A program made the position numbers and the translations under genes. DNA of 64,000 bases from Streptomyces sp. NBC_00523 (GTDB taxonomy: Bacteria > Actinomycetota > Actinomycetes > Streptomycetales > Streptomycetaceae), in the NCBI RefSeq assembly GCF_036346615.1, contig NZ_CP107837.1:186001-250000 (forward strand), in the 5' to 3' direction. The first letter of the stretch is position 1. The number at the start of each line of letters is the position of its first letter. Shown here piece after piece: positions 16,903 to 25,168 of this stretch. The notes beneath the pieces are model-generated. The model made no database searches. It saw nothing but the letters and a program-made list of their open reading frames with translations, and had not been told where the DNA came from.

Positions 16903-18138
16903 GTGGGAAGGAAAGCGCTGGGCCGGCCGTTCGGCCGGCTGTGGGCCGCTTACGCGGTGAGCGCGTACGGGTCGGGGCTCGGGTTCGGAGCGCTGCCGCT
17001 GCTCGCCGTGCTCGTGCTGGACGCCGGGCCCGCCCAGGTGTCCGCGCTGTCGGCGGTCGGGCCCGCCGTGGGGGCGCTGATCGCGGTGCCGCTCGCGCCC
17101 TGGGTGGAGTTCCGGCGCAAGCGGCCCGTCATGATCGGGATGGACCTGGTCCGGTTCGCGGCCATGGCGTCGATCCCGGTCGCTTACGCCTTCGGGCTGC
17201 TCGGGTTCGTCCAGCTGCTGGTGGTGTCGGCGGTGATCGCCGCGGCGAAGATCGCGTTCGGCGCGGCGAGCGGCGCGTACCTGAAGGCGCTCGTCCGCCG
17301 GGAGGACCTGCTCGTCGCCAACGCGCGGTTCGAGTCCACGAACTGGAGCTCCATCGCGGTCGGCCCACCCCTCGGCGGCGCGGCGATCGGGGTCTTCGGG
17401 CCGGTCACGACGGTGGTGGCCGACGCGCTCAGCTATCTGCTCTCCGCGCTCGGCATCACGGCGATCCGGGGCCGGGAAGAGACGCCGGGAACGGCGGACA
17501 GGACTCCGCTGCGGGCGGGCGCACTGCTCGCCGGGTGGCGGCACATCTTCGGCCACCCCGTGCTGCGCGCGCTCTACCTCAACCAAGTCCTCGTCGGCGG
17601 CCTCATCATGGCCACCGAACCGCTGCTGGCCGTGCTCCTGCTGCGCCGGCTCGGGTTTCCGCCCTGGCAGTACGGTCTCGCCTTCGCCGCTCCGTGTCTC
17701 GGCGGGCTCATCGGCTCGCGGCTGGCCCGCCGGGTCGTCGCCCGCCACGGCCGCGACCGCGTCTTCCGGACCGTGGGCACCCTGCGCGCGGTGTGGCTGA
17801 TCGGGCTCGTATTCGTACGGCCGGGTGTCGTCGGGCTCGTCACGGTGATGGCGGTCGAGCTGGCCATCATCGTCAACATGAGCCTGTACGGGCCGGTGCT
17901 CTCCACGTACCGGCTGGAACACACGCCCCAGCACCTCGTCGCCCGGATGCTCACCGCCTGGTCGATCGGGCAGCAGGCGTCCATCGCCGTGCTCACCGCG
18001 CTCGCCGGGCTGCTCGCCGACGCCACCGGGCCGCGCACGGGCCTCGCGGTGGCGGGGGTGCTCATCCTGGGTACCCCGCTGCTGCTCCCCCGGCGGGAGC
18101 GGGTACCCCGGGCGGCCCTCGATCTCAACCGAACTTGA
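16903..18138 (+). CDS. MFS transporter
   Basis: About 411 residues from the GTG at 16903, which sits 5 nt after GGTGAGG and gives (V/M)GRKALGRPFGRLW, the usual opening just before the first membrane helix. A GTG at 16897 and the more distal frame start at 16831 are possible. There are about 12 hydrophobic segments with VEFRRKRPVMIGMD in loop 2-3, typical of enterobactin/macrolide-type exporters. Likely controlled by the adjacent MerR regulator. Confidence 0.85.
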   Translation: MGRKALGRPFGRLWAAYAVSAYGSGLGFGALPLLAVLVLDAGPAQVSALSAVGPAVGALIAVPLAPWVEFRRKRPVMIGMDLVRFAAMASIPVAYAFGLLGFVQLLVVSAVIAAAKIAFGAASGAYLKALVRREDLLVANARFESTNWSSIAVGPPLGGAAIGVFGPVTTVVADALSYLLSALGITAIRGREETPGTADRTPLRAGALLAGWRHIFGHPVLRALYLNQVLVGGLIMATEPLLAVLLLRRLGFPPWQYGLAFAAPCLGGLIGSRLARRVVARHGRDRVFRTVGTLRAVWLIGLVFVRPGVVGLVTVMAVELAIIVNMSLYGPVLSTYRLEHTPQHLVARMLTAWSIGQQASIAVLTALAGLLADATGPRTGLAVAGVLILGTPLLLPRRERVPRAALDLNRT

Positions 18139-18181
18139 TCTCAAGCAGACCTGATCTCGACCGGGCTTGATCTCAAGCGGA
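18118..18181 (+). repeat. Four tandem 16-bp repeats
   Basis: Units at 18118, 18134, 18150 and 18166 read CTCGATCTCAACCGAA, CTTGATCTCAAGCAGA, CCTGATCTCGACCGGG and CTTGATCTCAAGCGGA, with the start of a fifth (CTTGAGG) at 18182. They cover the last codons of the MFS gene and run to within about 20 bp of the SgcJ/EcaC-type gene. Each unit contains a GATCTCAA core. They may be a regulator array or recent slippage. Confidence 0.8.
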
Positions 18182-18204
18182 CTTGAGGTTGCAGGATTCC
18201 TGGC

Positions 18205-18615
18205 ATGGATACCGAAACCGGAACACGCGCACACGCCGCCGACCTCGAAGCGATCCGCGCGGTCGTCGCCACCGTCGAGCGCTCCCAGCAGAGCAAGGAC
18301 CCCGACGCGTTCCTGGCCCTCTTCCGGCCCGACGCGGTCTGGACGACGGCCCACGGCAAGGTCCTCATCGGCCTCGACGCGATCTCCGCGTTCACCCGGA
18401 CCGTGCTGCCCGCCGCCGACTGGGCCGGGCAGGTCACCTACGAGGTGGCGCACGTCCTCTTCATCCGCCCGGACGTCGCGGCGGTCAAGATCCGGCAGCG
18501 CTACCTGGCGCCGGAGGAGGAGAGCGAGGGCGCTCCGCTGTACGTGATGAGCCGGGGCGATGACGGACGGTGGCTGCTGACCGCCGGTCAGAACACGGAG
18601 GTGGTGGCGGGCTGA
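18205..18615 (+). CDS. SgcJ/EcaC family (SnoaL-like/DUF4440) protein
   Basis: 136 residues with the alpha+beta cone pattern of SnoaL/NTF2-like proteins: AIRAVVATVERSQQSKDPDAF (part), FRPDAVWTTAHGKVLIGLDAI (part), and a C-terminal LTAGQNTEVV strand. SgcJ/EcaC members are widespread; some cluster with enediyne genes but most are unassigned. A Gln in AGQNT and the His after WTTA line the likely pocket. It follows the tandem-repeat array, which may hold its promoter. Confidence 0.8.
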   Translation: MDTETGTRAHAADLEAIRAVVATVERSQQSKDPDAFLALFRPDAVWTTAHGKVLIGLDAISAFTRTVLPAADWAGQVTYEVAHVLFIRPDVAAVKIRQRYLAPEEESEGAPLYVMSRGDDGRWLLTAGQNTEVVAG

Positions 18616-18630
18616 CCGCATCGGCTCCCG

Positions 18631-19161
18631 TCAGCCGGTCAGCGCCTTTTCGAGGAGCGTGAACGACTTCGGCGTACCGCCCGGCTGCGGTTTACCCTCC
18701 TTGCGGCCGACCACGCGGTAGCCGGCGCCGAGGTAGTACGCGGTCAGGGGCTCGTTGCCCGCCAGGCAGTCCAGGCGCACCAGCGCCCGGCCCGCCTCGC
18801 CCACGCGGCGTTCGGCGGCGCGCAGGAGCCGGCGTCCCGTGCCGGGCGGGACGCCGCCGCGGTCCACCATCAGCCGGTGCACGTAACCGGCCGGTGCCGG
18901 CTGCGGGCCCCAGGCGTCCTCGTCCTGCCACCACAGCTCCCAGGCGCCGACGGCCCGGCCCCCGGACTCCGCGAGCCACACCTCGCCGGTCTCCATGATC
19001 CGGCGGAAGTGGTCCTCGCCGAGTTCGCCGGGCTGCCACTGGCCGGTGACGCCTTGGGCGAGCATCCAACGGGCCGCGTCGTCGCGCAGCCGTACGAGCG
19101 AGGCGAGGTCGTCGCCGTCGGCGAGGCGGAAGCGCAGGTCGGTCGGGCCCAGGTCCTTCAT
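18631..19161 (-). CDS. GNAT family N-acetyltransferase
   Basis: From the ATG at 19161 the protein has 176 residues: DLRFRLADGDDLASLVRL at the N-terminus, VHRLMVDRGGVPPGTGRRLL (the acetyl-CoA pyrophosphate loop, with R/Q-x-x-G-x-G features, in part) and LDCLAGNEPLTAYYLGAGYR. This is a single complete GNAT domain. Substrate unknown. It converges on the SgcJ-like gene and follows the VOC gene on the same strand. Confidence 0.8.
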   Translation of the reverse strand: MKDLGPTDLRFRLADGDDLASLVRLRDDAARWMLAQGVTGQWQPGELGEDHFRRIMETGEVWLAESGGRAVGAWELWWQDEDAWGPQPAPAGYVHRLMVDRGGVPPGTGRRLLRAAERRVGEAGRALVRLDCLAGNEPLTAYYLGAGYRVVGRKEGKPQPGGTPKSFTLLEKALTG

Positions 19162-19184
19162 GTCCCGATCTTCGCACGCGTGTA

Positions 19185-19217
19185 CGGGCGCGGGAGGCGG
19201 CGTCCTCCCCGCGCCCG
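19185..19217 (-). terminator. Probable intrinsic terminator after the VOC gene
   Basis: An inverted repeat with arms CGGGCGCGGGAGG (from 19185) and CCTCCCCGCGCCCG (to 19217), one bulged base and a short loop, lies 10 bp beyond the VOC stop codon and just upstream of the GNAT start. Confidence 0.5.
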
Positions 19218-19226
19218 TGCCGGGCC

Positions 19227-20021
19227 CTACGACGCCTTCGGCGAGATGACCGAGAACGGCCCGCCCTGGGGGTCGGCCAGGACCGCCATGCGGCCGGCGA
19301 CCATGTCGAAGGCGGGGGCCAGGACCGTGGCGCCGGCGCGGACGGCGGCCGCCTGGATGTCGTCCACGCTGTCCACCGCGAAGTACGGCTGCCAGTGCGG
19401 CGTGACGTTCGGCGGGAGCTTGCTCATATCCATCATGCCGCCCACCGCCCGCCCGTCGACCTGGAACTCGACGTAGCCGTCGGCGCCCTCCATCTCGGAG
19501 GGGGTCGTCGTCACCGGCAGGGCGGCGGAGTAGAACGCGGAGGCCGCGTCCGGGTCGGGGGTGGTCAGCTCGCTCCAGATCAGCGCGCCGTGCTCGTTGA
19601 CGATGCCCGCACCGCCGAAGGTGCCGGGCTGCCACAGGCCGAAGACGGCGCCCGCCGGGTCGGCGATCACGGCCATGCGGCCGAGGTCCATGACGTCCAT
19701 CGGGGGGACGACGACCGCGCCGCCGGCATCGGTGACGGACGTGAGCGTGGCGTCGATGGCGTCGGTCGACAGATACGTCGTCCACGCCGTCGGCGGCATC
19801 GGGTCCGGCACCGAGCCGTCCGGGTTCATCGCCTTCATGATCCCGGCGACGGGCTTGCCCTTGAGCGTGCAGACGGAGTAGCCGCCCTGCTCCGGCGGGC
19901 CCACCTCGCCCTGCCAGCCGAAGAGGTCGCAGTAGAAGTCGATGGCCGCCTGCTGGTCGGGGACCATCAAGTCGATCCAGCAGGGGGTGCCGGGCCGGTA
20001 GGGATCGTTCATTTCGGGCAC
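19227..20021 (-). CDS. VOC (glyoxalase/bleomycin-resistance) family protein, two domains
   Basis: 264 residues forming two tandem VOC modules: the first opens PCWIDLMVPDQQAAIDFYC, and the second has IWSELTTPDPDAASAFY with the paired MAVIADPAGAVFGLWQP and MAVLADPQGGPFSVISP strands. I prefer the GTG at 20021, which follows a GGAGG site at the right distance, over the ATG at 20012. Families of this type include CFP-30B-like proteins and glyoxalase relatives; catalytic function is unknown. Confidence 0.85.
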   Translation of the reverse strand: MPEMNDPYRPGTPCWIDLMVPDQQAAIDFYCDLFGWQGEVGPPEQGGYSVCTLKGKPVAGIMKAMNPDGSVPDPMPPTAWTTYLSTDAIDATLTSVTDAGGAVVVPPMDVMDLGRMAVIADPAGAVFGLWQPGTFGGAGIVNEHGALIWSELTTPDPDAASAFYSAALPVTTTPSEMEGADGYVEFQVDGRAVGGMMDMSKLPPNVTPHWQPYFAVDSVDDIQAAAVRAGATVLAPAFDMVAGRMAVLADPQGGPFSVISPKAS

Positions 20022-20125
20022 GGGTGCCTCCGGGAGGCTGCTCGGGGGTGGACGGGCCGTCCTTACCCGGACCCCGCGCGAGCGGAATCGGGCCGGTCGG
20101 GTGATTCGCGCCCGGCCCCCGGGCG

Positions 20126-20290
20126 TCAGCCCGCGATCCCCGGCACGACCAGGCCCGATTCGTACGCGATGACCACCGCGTGGGTCCGGTTCTGCGCGCC
20201 GAGCTTGGTCAGCACGTTGCCCACATGCGTCTTCACCGTCCCCGGGCTCACCCGGCACAGCCCGGCGATCTCCGGGTTGGACAGGCCGGA
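20126..20290 (-). pseudogene. LuxR/NarL response-regulator C-terminal remnant
   Basis: The frame ending at 20126 encodes GLSNPEIAGLCRVSPGTVKT followed by HVGNVLTKLGAQNRTHAVV, a clear LuxR-type helix-turn-helix and tail. Sequence before the first of these residues is unrelated and is antisense to the DUF4190 gene. The receiver domain and most of the linker are missing, so only about 55 residues of the 3' end remain. Confidence 0.75.
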
Positions 20291-20324
20291 GACACCGCCG
20301 AGGAACGGACCGGCCACGGCCGCC

Positions 20325-20612
20325 ATGGTCCTGGGCATCGCCGGGCTCCTCGCCGCCCCCGTCCTCATCGGCGGTCTCCTCGCCGTGGCCGGCCTGATCC
20401 TGGGCCTCGCCGCGCTGATGACGGCCGGGCGGACCGGTGTCGGCCGGGGCAAGGCCGTCACCGCACTGGTGACCTCCTCGCTGGCGATCGTGGTGGCCGC
20501 CCTGGCCGTCATCCTCCTCCTCTGGTACGCGAACCGGACACAGGAGTGCTACCGGCCCGACAGCCTGCACCAGTACGCGCAGTGCGTCCGCCTGCACCTC
20601 GACGCGAACTGA
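20325..20612 (+). CDS. DUF4190-like small membrane protein, possibly 5'-truncated
   Basis: A 95-residue frame from the ATG at 20325 with two hydrophobic segments (MVLGIAGLLAAPVLIGGLLA and a later VVAALAVILLLWY), as in DUF4190 proteins, and a C-terminal Cys pair. Homology seems to begin near PRNGPATAAM, so a TTG at 20277 could add about 16 residues. The boundary coincides with the LuxR remnant on the other strand, suggesting that a deletion fused the two and may have removed the natural N-terminus. Confidence 0.5.
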   Translation: MVLGIAGLLAAPVLIGGLLAVAGLILGLAALMTAGRTGVGRGKAVTALVTSSLAIVVAALAVILLLWYANRTQECYRPDSLHQYAQCVRLHLDAN

Positions 20613-20631
20613 CGCGGGAACGGACCTCACC

Positions 20632-21350
20632 GTGCGCACCAGAAACGCCCCCGCACTCCGTCTGCTCGTGGCGGCCTCCCTCCTGATCCCGACGGCGGCG
20701 GGCTGCGCCGCCGTCGGAGCCGCCCGGTGACGCCTTGAAGCCGTACACGCACCAGGAACTCCGGTGGAAACCCTGCGACACCGGAAGGCCCGGCGCGCTC
20801 CGGTGCACGACGCTCAAGGTGCCGCTGGATGACGCCGAACCCGGCGGCAGGACGATCGGCATCGCCGTCTCCCGGCTCCGGGCGGGCCAGGGGCGCCGGG
20901 TCTCGACCTGCCCGCCGATCCGCTCCTGAAGCTCCCCGCGCAGGTGAAGCGGCGGTACGACCTCATCGGCTCGACCCGCGGGGCACCGGGCGCAGCGCCC
21001 CCGTGCACTGCGGTCTGACCGCCGAGGAGCAGGCCGACCACCCGTAGAGGGCCGCGACGTTCGCGAAGGACGTGGCCCGGGCCCGTACGGTCGCCGGGAA
21101 GTGCCTGGGGCCGCCGCCGGTGACGAACTGGCGCAGCTCACCACCCGTAACAGCGCCCGGGACATGGACGTCATCCGGGCCGCGCTGGGCGAGAGGCGGA
21201 TCTCCTATCTGGGCATCTCGTACGGCACCTACCTCGGGGCCGTCTACATGCAGCTGTTCCCCGGGCGGCGGTTCCTGCGCGGACGGGGTGGCCACGGCGT
21301 ACCTGACCACGGGGCGGATGCCGGCGAAGGACCTGGACTGCGAGAACTAG
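20632..21350 (+). pseudogene. Decayed S33 tripeptidyl aminopeptidase (secreted alpha/beta hydrolase)
   Basis: Fragments of one secreted S33 peptidase appear in order in different frames: a lipoprotein-like leader (LLVAASLLIPTAAGC), an N-terminal segment (KPYTHQELRWKPCD, TTLKVPLDD), a nucleophile region (DVIRAALGERRISYLGISYG, then TYLGAVYMQLFPG), and the terminal VATAYLTTGRMPAKDLDC. Several frameshifts and a large deletion between the nucleophile and the C-terminus separate them, so no functional product is possible. Confidence 0.8.
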
Positions 21351-22399
21351 TACCAGGGCCGTTCGTCCGGCGTGGGCAGCGGGCGGAGGGCCGGCCAGTT
21401 GTGCAGCAGGCGGGTGGCCAGGGCGGAGGCGAGACGGCCGAGGGCGTGCAGGTGGTCGTGGTCGCGGGTCAGGTCGGCGACGACGCCCAGGCGGTGGACG
21501 AGGCGTTCGCGGGCGGAGACGTATCCCCACTCGAAGTCCTCGGTGGGCACCCGGGCGAGCTGGTCGGCCGTGCCCCGGTGCGCCCGTTCGACCAGCGCGT
21601 CGCCCTGGATCATCCAGCCCGCGCACGCGTCGGCGAGGTCGCCGGGAACGTCGCGGCCCGTGAGGTCACGCCAGGTGGACCGGTAGACGGCCTCCACCTC
21701 CGTGAGCGGCGCGGCGGTGACCGACATGGCGCACCAGCAGGTGGGGAAGCCGATGCGGAAGTACGCGAGCTCGACCAGGCCGTTGCCGAGCGCGGCCCGC
21801 TCGAAGTCCACGAAGCGGACGCCGTCCGGGGTGCGCAGGTCGTTGCCGGGGCACGGATCGCCGTGCAGCAGGGCGTGGTGCCCGGTGGGGTCGAGCCGCG
21901 CCAGGAGCCCGGCGAGTTCGTCCGGGACGGCGGCCGGTACGGGCACGTCGAGCGCCCGGGCCAGGGCGAGGAAGGACTCCGCGTCGGCGGCCGTGGGCCC
22001 CGACCAGGCAGGGAGCGCGCCCGCGTCGGCGGGCCCGGTCAGGGCGTGCAGCCGGGCGAGCGCGTCGGCGTACGCCGGCATCCAGTCCTCGGTCCGGCCG
22101 AGGTCGTCCACGTGCTCCAGCAGCATGACCCGCGCGCCCGGGTCCGTGGCGAGCAGCGCGGGGGCCACGGAGCCGCGCCCCGCCAGCCGCAGCCCGCCGA
22201 CCTCCCGGGCGAACCGCGCGTCCGCGTCGGCGGTGACGTCCCCGTCGCCGGTGATCTGCTTGACGATCACGACCCGCCCGTCCCCCGCCCGCACCCGCCA
22301 CACCCGCGACCGGGGACTGCTGTCCAGAGGCTCGGCCTGCGCGGGGATGCCGCCCAGGGCGGAGAGCAGGGGGGCGGTCAGCGGGAGGGACTTCGGCAT
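21347..22399 (-). CDS. Aminoglycoside phosphotransferase-like kinase
   Basis: From the ATG at 22399 (MPKSLPLTAPLLSAL) the protein has 350 residues. It has the kinase Lys in VVIVKQITGDG, the APH catalytic loop LLHGDPCPGND near residue 205 and the metal site VRFVDFERAA. The frame continues upstream to 22546, but that part overlaps the promoter of the divergent PPOX gene. Relatives are often called phosphotransferases without a known substrate. The 3' end meets the decayed peptidase. Confidence 0.85.
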   Translation of the reverse strand: MPKSLPLTAPLLSALGGIPAQAEPLDSSPRSRVWRVRAGDGRVVIVKQITGDGDVTADADARFAREVGGLRLAGRGSVAPALLATDPGARVMLLEHVDDLGRTEDWMPAYADALARLHALTGPADAGALPAWSGPTAADAESFLALARALDVPVPAAVPDELAGLLARLDPTGHHALLHGDPCPGNDLRTPDGVRFVDFERAALGNGLVELAYFRIGFPTCWCAMSVTAAPLTEVEAVYRSTWRDLTGRDVPGDLADACAGWMIQGDALVERAHRGTADQLARVPTEDFEWGYVSARERLVHRLGVVADLTRDHDHLHALGRLASALATRLLHNWPALRPLPTPDERPWY

Positions 22400-22544
22400 G
22401 GGGAGGAGCGTAACCGCCGCGAGGGCGGGGCCTCCGACGACGGCGTCGTTCTTCTCCGTATCCGGCGGCCCCGCATGCGGGCGAGGGGCCTGGTCGCCGC
22501 GCAGACTGGAGGTTTCCCAGGACCATGTCGAGGGCGGCGGAATC

Positions 22545-23081
22545 ATGACGAACGAACCCGTGGCGGAGCTTCATCCCGACTACAGCAGTGCCGGGGCGAC
22601 GGCGACCTCGTGGAGTGAGGTGGTGGCCGTTCTCGAAGGGGCCGAGATGTTCTGGCTCTCGACGGTCCGGCCGGACGGGCGGCCGCATGTGACGCCGTTG
22701 CCGGCGGTGTGGCTCGACGGGGCGCTGCACTTCTCGACGGGGCTCGATGAGCAGAAGGGCCGCAACCTCACCCGTAATCCGAACTGCGCCCTGACGACCG
22801 GCAACAACGCGTACGGGCGGGGGCTCGACGTCGTGGTCGAGGGGCCCGCGCTGCGCGTCTCCGAGCGCGGGACGCTGGAGCGGCTCGCGGAGCTGTGGAT
22901 GGCGAAGATCGGGTGGCCGTACGACGCGGTGGAGGGCGGCTTCCGGCACCGGCCGGAGGGGCCTCAGCCGGAGACCTCCGGGGAGCCGGGCGCGGTCGTC
23001 CCGGTGTTCGCGGTCCGACCGGCGAAGGTCCTCGCGTTCGGCCGGGGCGAGACGTTCAGCCAGACCCGCTTCCGGCCGTGA
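22545..23081 (+). CDS. PPOX-class FMN/F420-dependent protein (pyridoxamine 5'-phosphate oxidase family)
   Basis: 178 residues starting MTNEPVAELHPDYSS. The FMN-binding split barrel is visible as FWLSTVRPDGRPHVTPLPAVW (part) and DEQKGRNLTRNPNCALTTG (part), with the C-terminal FAVRPAKVLAFGRG strand. The family covers flavin or F420-dependent reductases and biliverdin/heme-binding relatives. The C-terminal 26 bp overlap the convergent SMI1/KNR4 gene. Confidence 0.85.
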   Translation: MTNEPVAELHPDYSSAGATATSWSEVVAVLEGAEMFWLSTVRPDGRPHVTPLPAVWLDGALHFSTGLDEQKGRNLTRNPNCALTTGNNAYGRGLDVVVEGPALRVSERGTLERLAELWMAKIGWPYDAVEGGFRHRPEGPQPETSGEPGAVVPVFAVRPAKVLAFGRGETFSQTRFRP

Positions 23082-23679
23082 CGCCCTGGGGCTGGACCCA
23101 GGTGATGTCCGGGCGGATCTGCGGCAGTCCCCAGCACTCCAGCGCGCCGCCCGCCAGGTCGGTGAGGAACTGCACCGCTCCCCCGGTGTAGTGCCACCAG
23201 GCGCCGTTGCGCGAGGCGACCGTCACCGTCCAGGCCGACGGGCCGGACGGGTCGGTGGACCAGAGGAAGTAGTCGCCCTGGTAGGAGGACGACCAGGGCA
23301 GCAGGCCGCCGGGGGCGGGGTACGGGTGCAGGGGGACGGACAGGTCGGCGTCCTCGCACCACTCGGCCAGGGTCGCCAGGTCGTCGGTGTCCTCCGCCCA
23401 GGCCGCTTCCCCGCCCGGGGCCGGGCCGCCCACGAGCAGGAAGTCGCTCAGCACGAACGTGGGATAGCGGTCACGCAGGAGCTTGTAGTCGGCGGGCAGG
23501 GCCGTTCCCAAGGCTTCTTCCAGGCGGGCCCAGTCGACGCCCGGCGGGACCGGCAGGCGGTGCGCCGCGAGAGCGGGCAGCACGCGTTCGAGTTCCGCGA
23601 CCGCCTCGGCCGGGTCGGTGAGGCGGCGGGCCGGGGCCTGCGTGCCGACGAGATCATCCACCCGCGCAGACTGCCACAA
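23056..23679 (-). CDS. SMI1/KNR4 family protein
   Basis: 207 residues with the family core GTALPADYKLLRDRYPT near residue 55 and a later GLLPWSSSYQGDYFLW region, where the Gly/Trp turn and the aromatic strand are typical. The first 45 residues are a helical extension. The end overlaps the PPOX gene convergently by 26 bp. As with the copy at 13.8 kb there is no adjacent toxin gene, so it may be an orphan immunity protein. Confidence 0.7.
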   Translation of the reverse strand: MWQSARVDDLVGTQAPARRLTDPAEAVAELERVLPALAAHRLPVPPGVDWARLEEALGTALPADYKLLRDRYPTFVLSDFLLVGGPAPGGEAAWAEDTDDLATLAEWCEDADLSVPLHPYPAPGGLLPWSSSYQGDYFLWSTDPSGPSAWTVTVASRNGAWWHYTGGAVQFLTDLAGGALECWGLPQIRPDITWVQPQGVTAGSGSG

Positions 23680-23812
23680 TTGCGCCCCGCCGCCACCGGT
23701 GCCCCCGTACTCTGGACCACGGCACTTGACCTTCCTGTTGCATTCCCTTTGCGCAGAGGAGAGTTGACTTGAGCAAGCACCGCCGCACCGGCAGAAGCTG
23801 AAGGGTCAGGCA

Positions 23813-24307
23813 ATGGAGATCGCACAAACGCTCGCGCTCATCGCGGCCACCGTGACGACGGGGCTGATCAGCGGGCTGTTCTACGGCTTCGCCATCTCCG
23901 TGATGCCGGCGTTGCGCGGGACGGGGGACCGTACGTTCATCGATGTGATGCAGCGGGTCAACGTGGCCATCCTCAACGGGTGGTTCGTGCTCGGCTACAT
24001 CGGGGCCCTGGTGTTCACGGGGCTCGCGGTCGGGCTGCAGTTCGGTGGCGGGGACCGGGACGCCGTGGTGCCGACCGTCGCGGCGCTCGTCTGCTACATC
24101 GCGTCGATGGGGGTCACCAGCCGCCTGAACATCCCGCTGAACAACGCGCTGGACGCGGCGGGCCCGGTGGACGGGATCGCCCGGCCCGAGGCGGTGCGGG
24201 CGGCGTTCGAAGGGGCCTGGGCGCGGGGGAACGTGCTGCGGACGCTGCTGTGCATCGCCGCCACGGGGCTGCTGTGCTGGGCCCTCGTCCTCAACGGCGG
24301 CAGCTGA
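23813..24307 (+). CDS. DUF1772 (anthrone oxygenase-like) membrane protein
   Basis: 164 residues with four hydrophobic segments and the family signatures SGLFYGFAISVMPAL, MQRVNVAIL, LNIPLNNALD and a WARGNVLRTLL ending. DUF1772 includes fungal anthrone oxygenases, but most bacterial members have unknown function. It is one of three copies in the window (also 24.4 and 48.7 kb). A very strong hairpin follows. Confidence 0.85.
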   Translation: MEIAQTLALIAATVTTGLISGLFYGFAISVMPALRGTGDRTFIDVMQRVNVAILNGWFVLGYIGALVFTGLAVGLQFGGGDRDAVVPTVAALVCYIASMGVTSRLNIPLNNALDAAGPVDGIARPEAVRAAFEGAWARGNVLRTLLCIAATGLLCWALVLNGGS

Positions 24308-24314
24308 ACGCGCG

Positions 24315-24353
24315 GGAGGGCGGGTACGGGGCCCGTGCCCGTACCCGCCCTCC
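24315..24353. terminator. Bidirectional intrinsic terminator
   Basis: A perfect 16-bp inverted repeat (24315-24330 and 24338-24353, arm GGAGGGCGGGTACGGG, 7-nt loop) lies between the convergent DUF1772 genes. Confidence 0.85.
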
Positions 24354-24366
24354 CCGGAGCGTCGGC

Positions 24367-24993
24367 TCAGCGGCCGACGGACAGCAGCGCCTCCGCGCGG
24401 CCGTGCAGCTTGGCGGCGTACGCCGCGCAGCCGAGGGCCGCCGTGTTGAGGAGCGTACGGAAGATGTTGACGGTCTCCCAGGTGCCCTTGAACTTGTCGA
24501 CGAGCGAGAAGTCGTGGATCTTGGCCGGGTTGCCGAGGTCGGCGAGCTGGTTGTTGAGCGGGATCTCGACGCCCATCGTCAGCATCAGGACGACGAGGTA
24601 GAGCACGGCGGCGAGACCGGCCCACAGGGCGATGGTCTTGCGTCCCCGGCGGAACTCCAGGAACGCGGCGAGGCCCGCGGCGACGATGGCCCCCATGAAG
24701 ATGAGCGCGAACAGGCCGTTGCCGTCGATCATCGCGTTGAACTGCTGCATCGCGGTCACGTAGGTGCGGTCGTCGGTCTTCGCGAGGCCGGGCATGACGG
24801 AGACGTCGTAGGCGAAGAACAGGCCGGCCATGAGCCCGAGCGTGATCACCGAGATCATGTGCAGCCAGCCCGCGGCCTTGTTCGGGCGGTCCTCCCGCGG
24901 CGGCACGGGCGCGGCGGGCTGTCCCCACGGCTGCTGGTACGGCGCCTGCGCGCCGGTGGGGCCCTGCTGCTGCGGGTACTGATTGGGTGTCAT
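24367..24993 (-). CDS. DUF1772 membrane protein with Pro/Gln-rich N-terminus
   Basis: From the ATG at 24993 the product has 208 residues: a Gln/Pro-rich cytoplasmic tail of about 45 residues, then four membrane segments with the DUF1772 features AGLFFAYDVSVMPGL, MQQFNAMIDGNG, VEIPLNNQLADLG and TWETVNIFRTLLN. It resembles the copy at 48.7 kb more closely than the one at 23.8 kb. A GAGGA site precedes the chosen start. An upstream frame to 25140 lacks family similarity. It may be co-regulated with the neighbouring oxidase. Confidence 0.8.
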   Translation of the reverse strand: MTPNQYPQQQGPTGAQAPYQQPWGQPAAPVPPREDRPNKAAGWLHMISVITLGLMAGLFFAYDVSVMPGLAKTDDRTYVTAMQQFNAMIDGNGLFALIFMGAIVAAGLAAFLEFRRGRKTIALWAGLAAVLYLVVLMLTMGVEIPLNNQLADLGNPAKIHDFSLVDKFKGTWETVNIFRTLLNTAALGCAAYAAKLHGRAEALLSVGR

Positions 24994-25168
24994 CGGTACG
25001 TCCTCGCTCTTGTCCGGTTCGTAAGTAGGGTGCCGAGGCGCGCTGTTGACGAGGATAGAGGTGCTTTTGCTCCCGCCGCGGGCGCGGAGGCCGCCCTGGA
25101 CAGGATCACGAGCGTTCCTCCAGCGAACGTCGAGCGACACTCGAACGGGCGTGCCGGGGTGCGACGGA

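Noticed and set aside
18118..18181. A CRISPR-like array
   Set aside because: The repeats are directly tandem without unique spacers and are only 16 bp.
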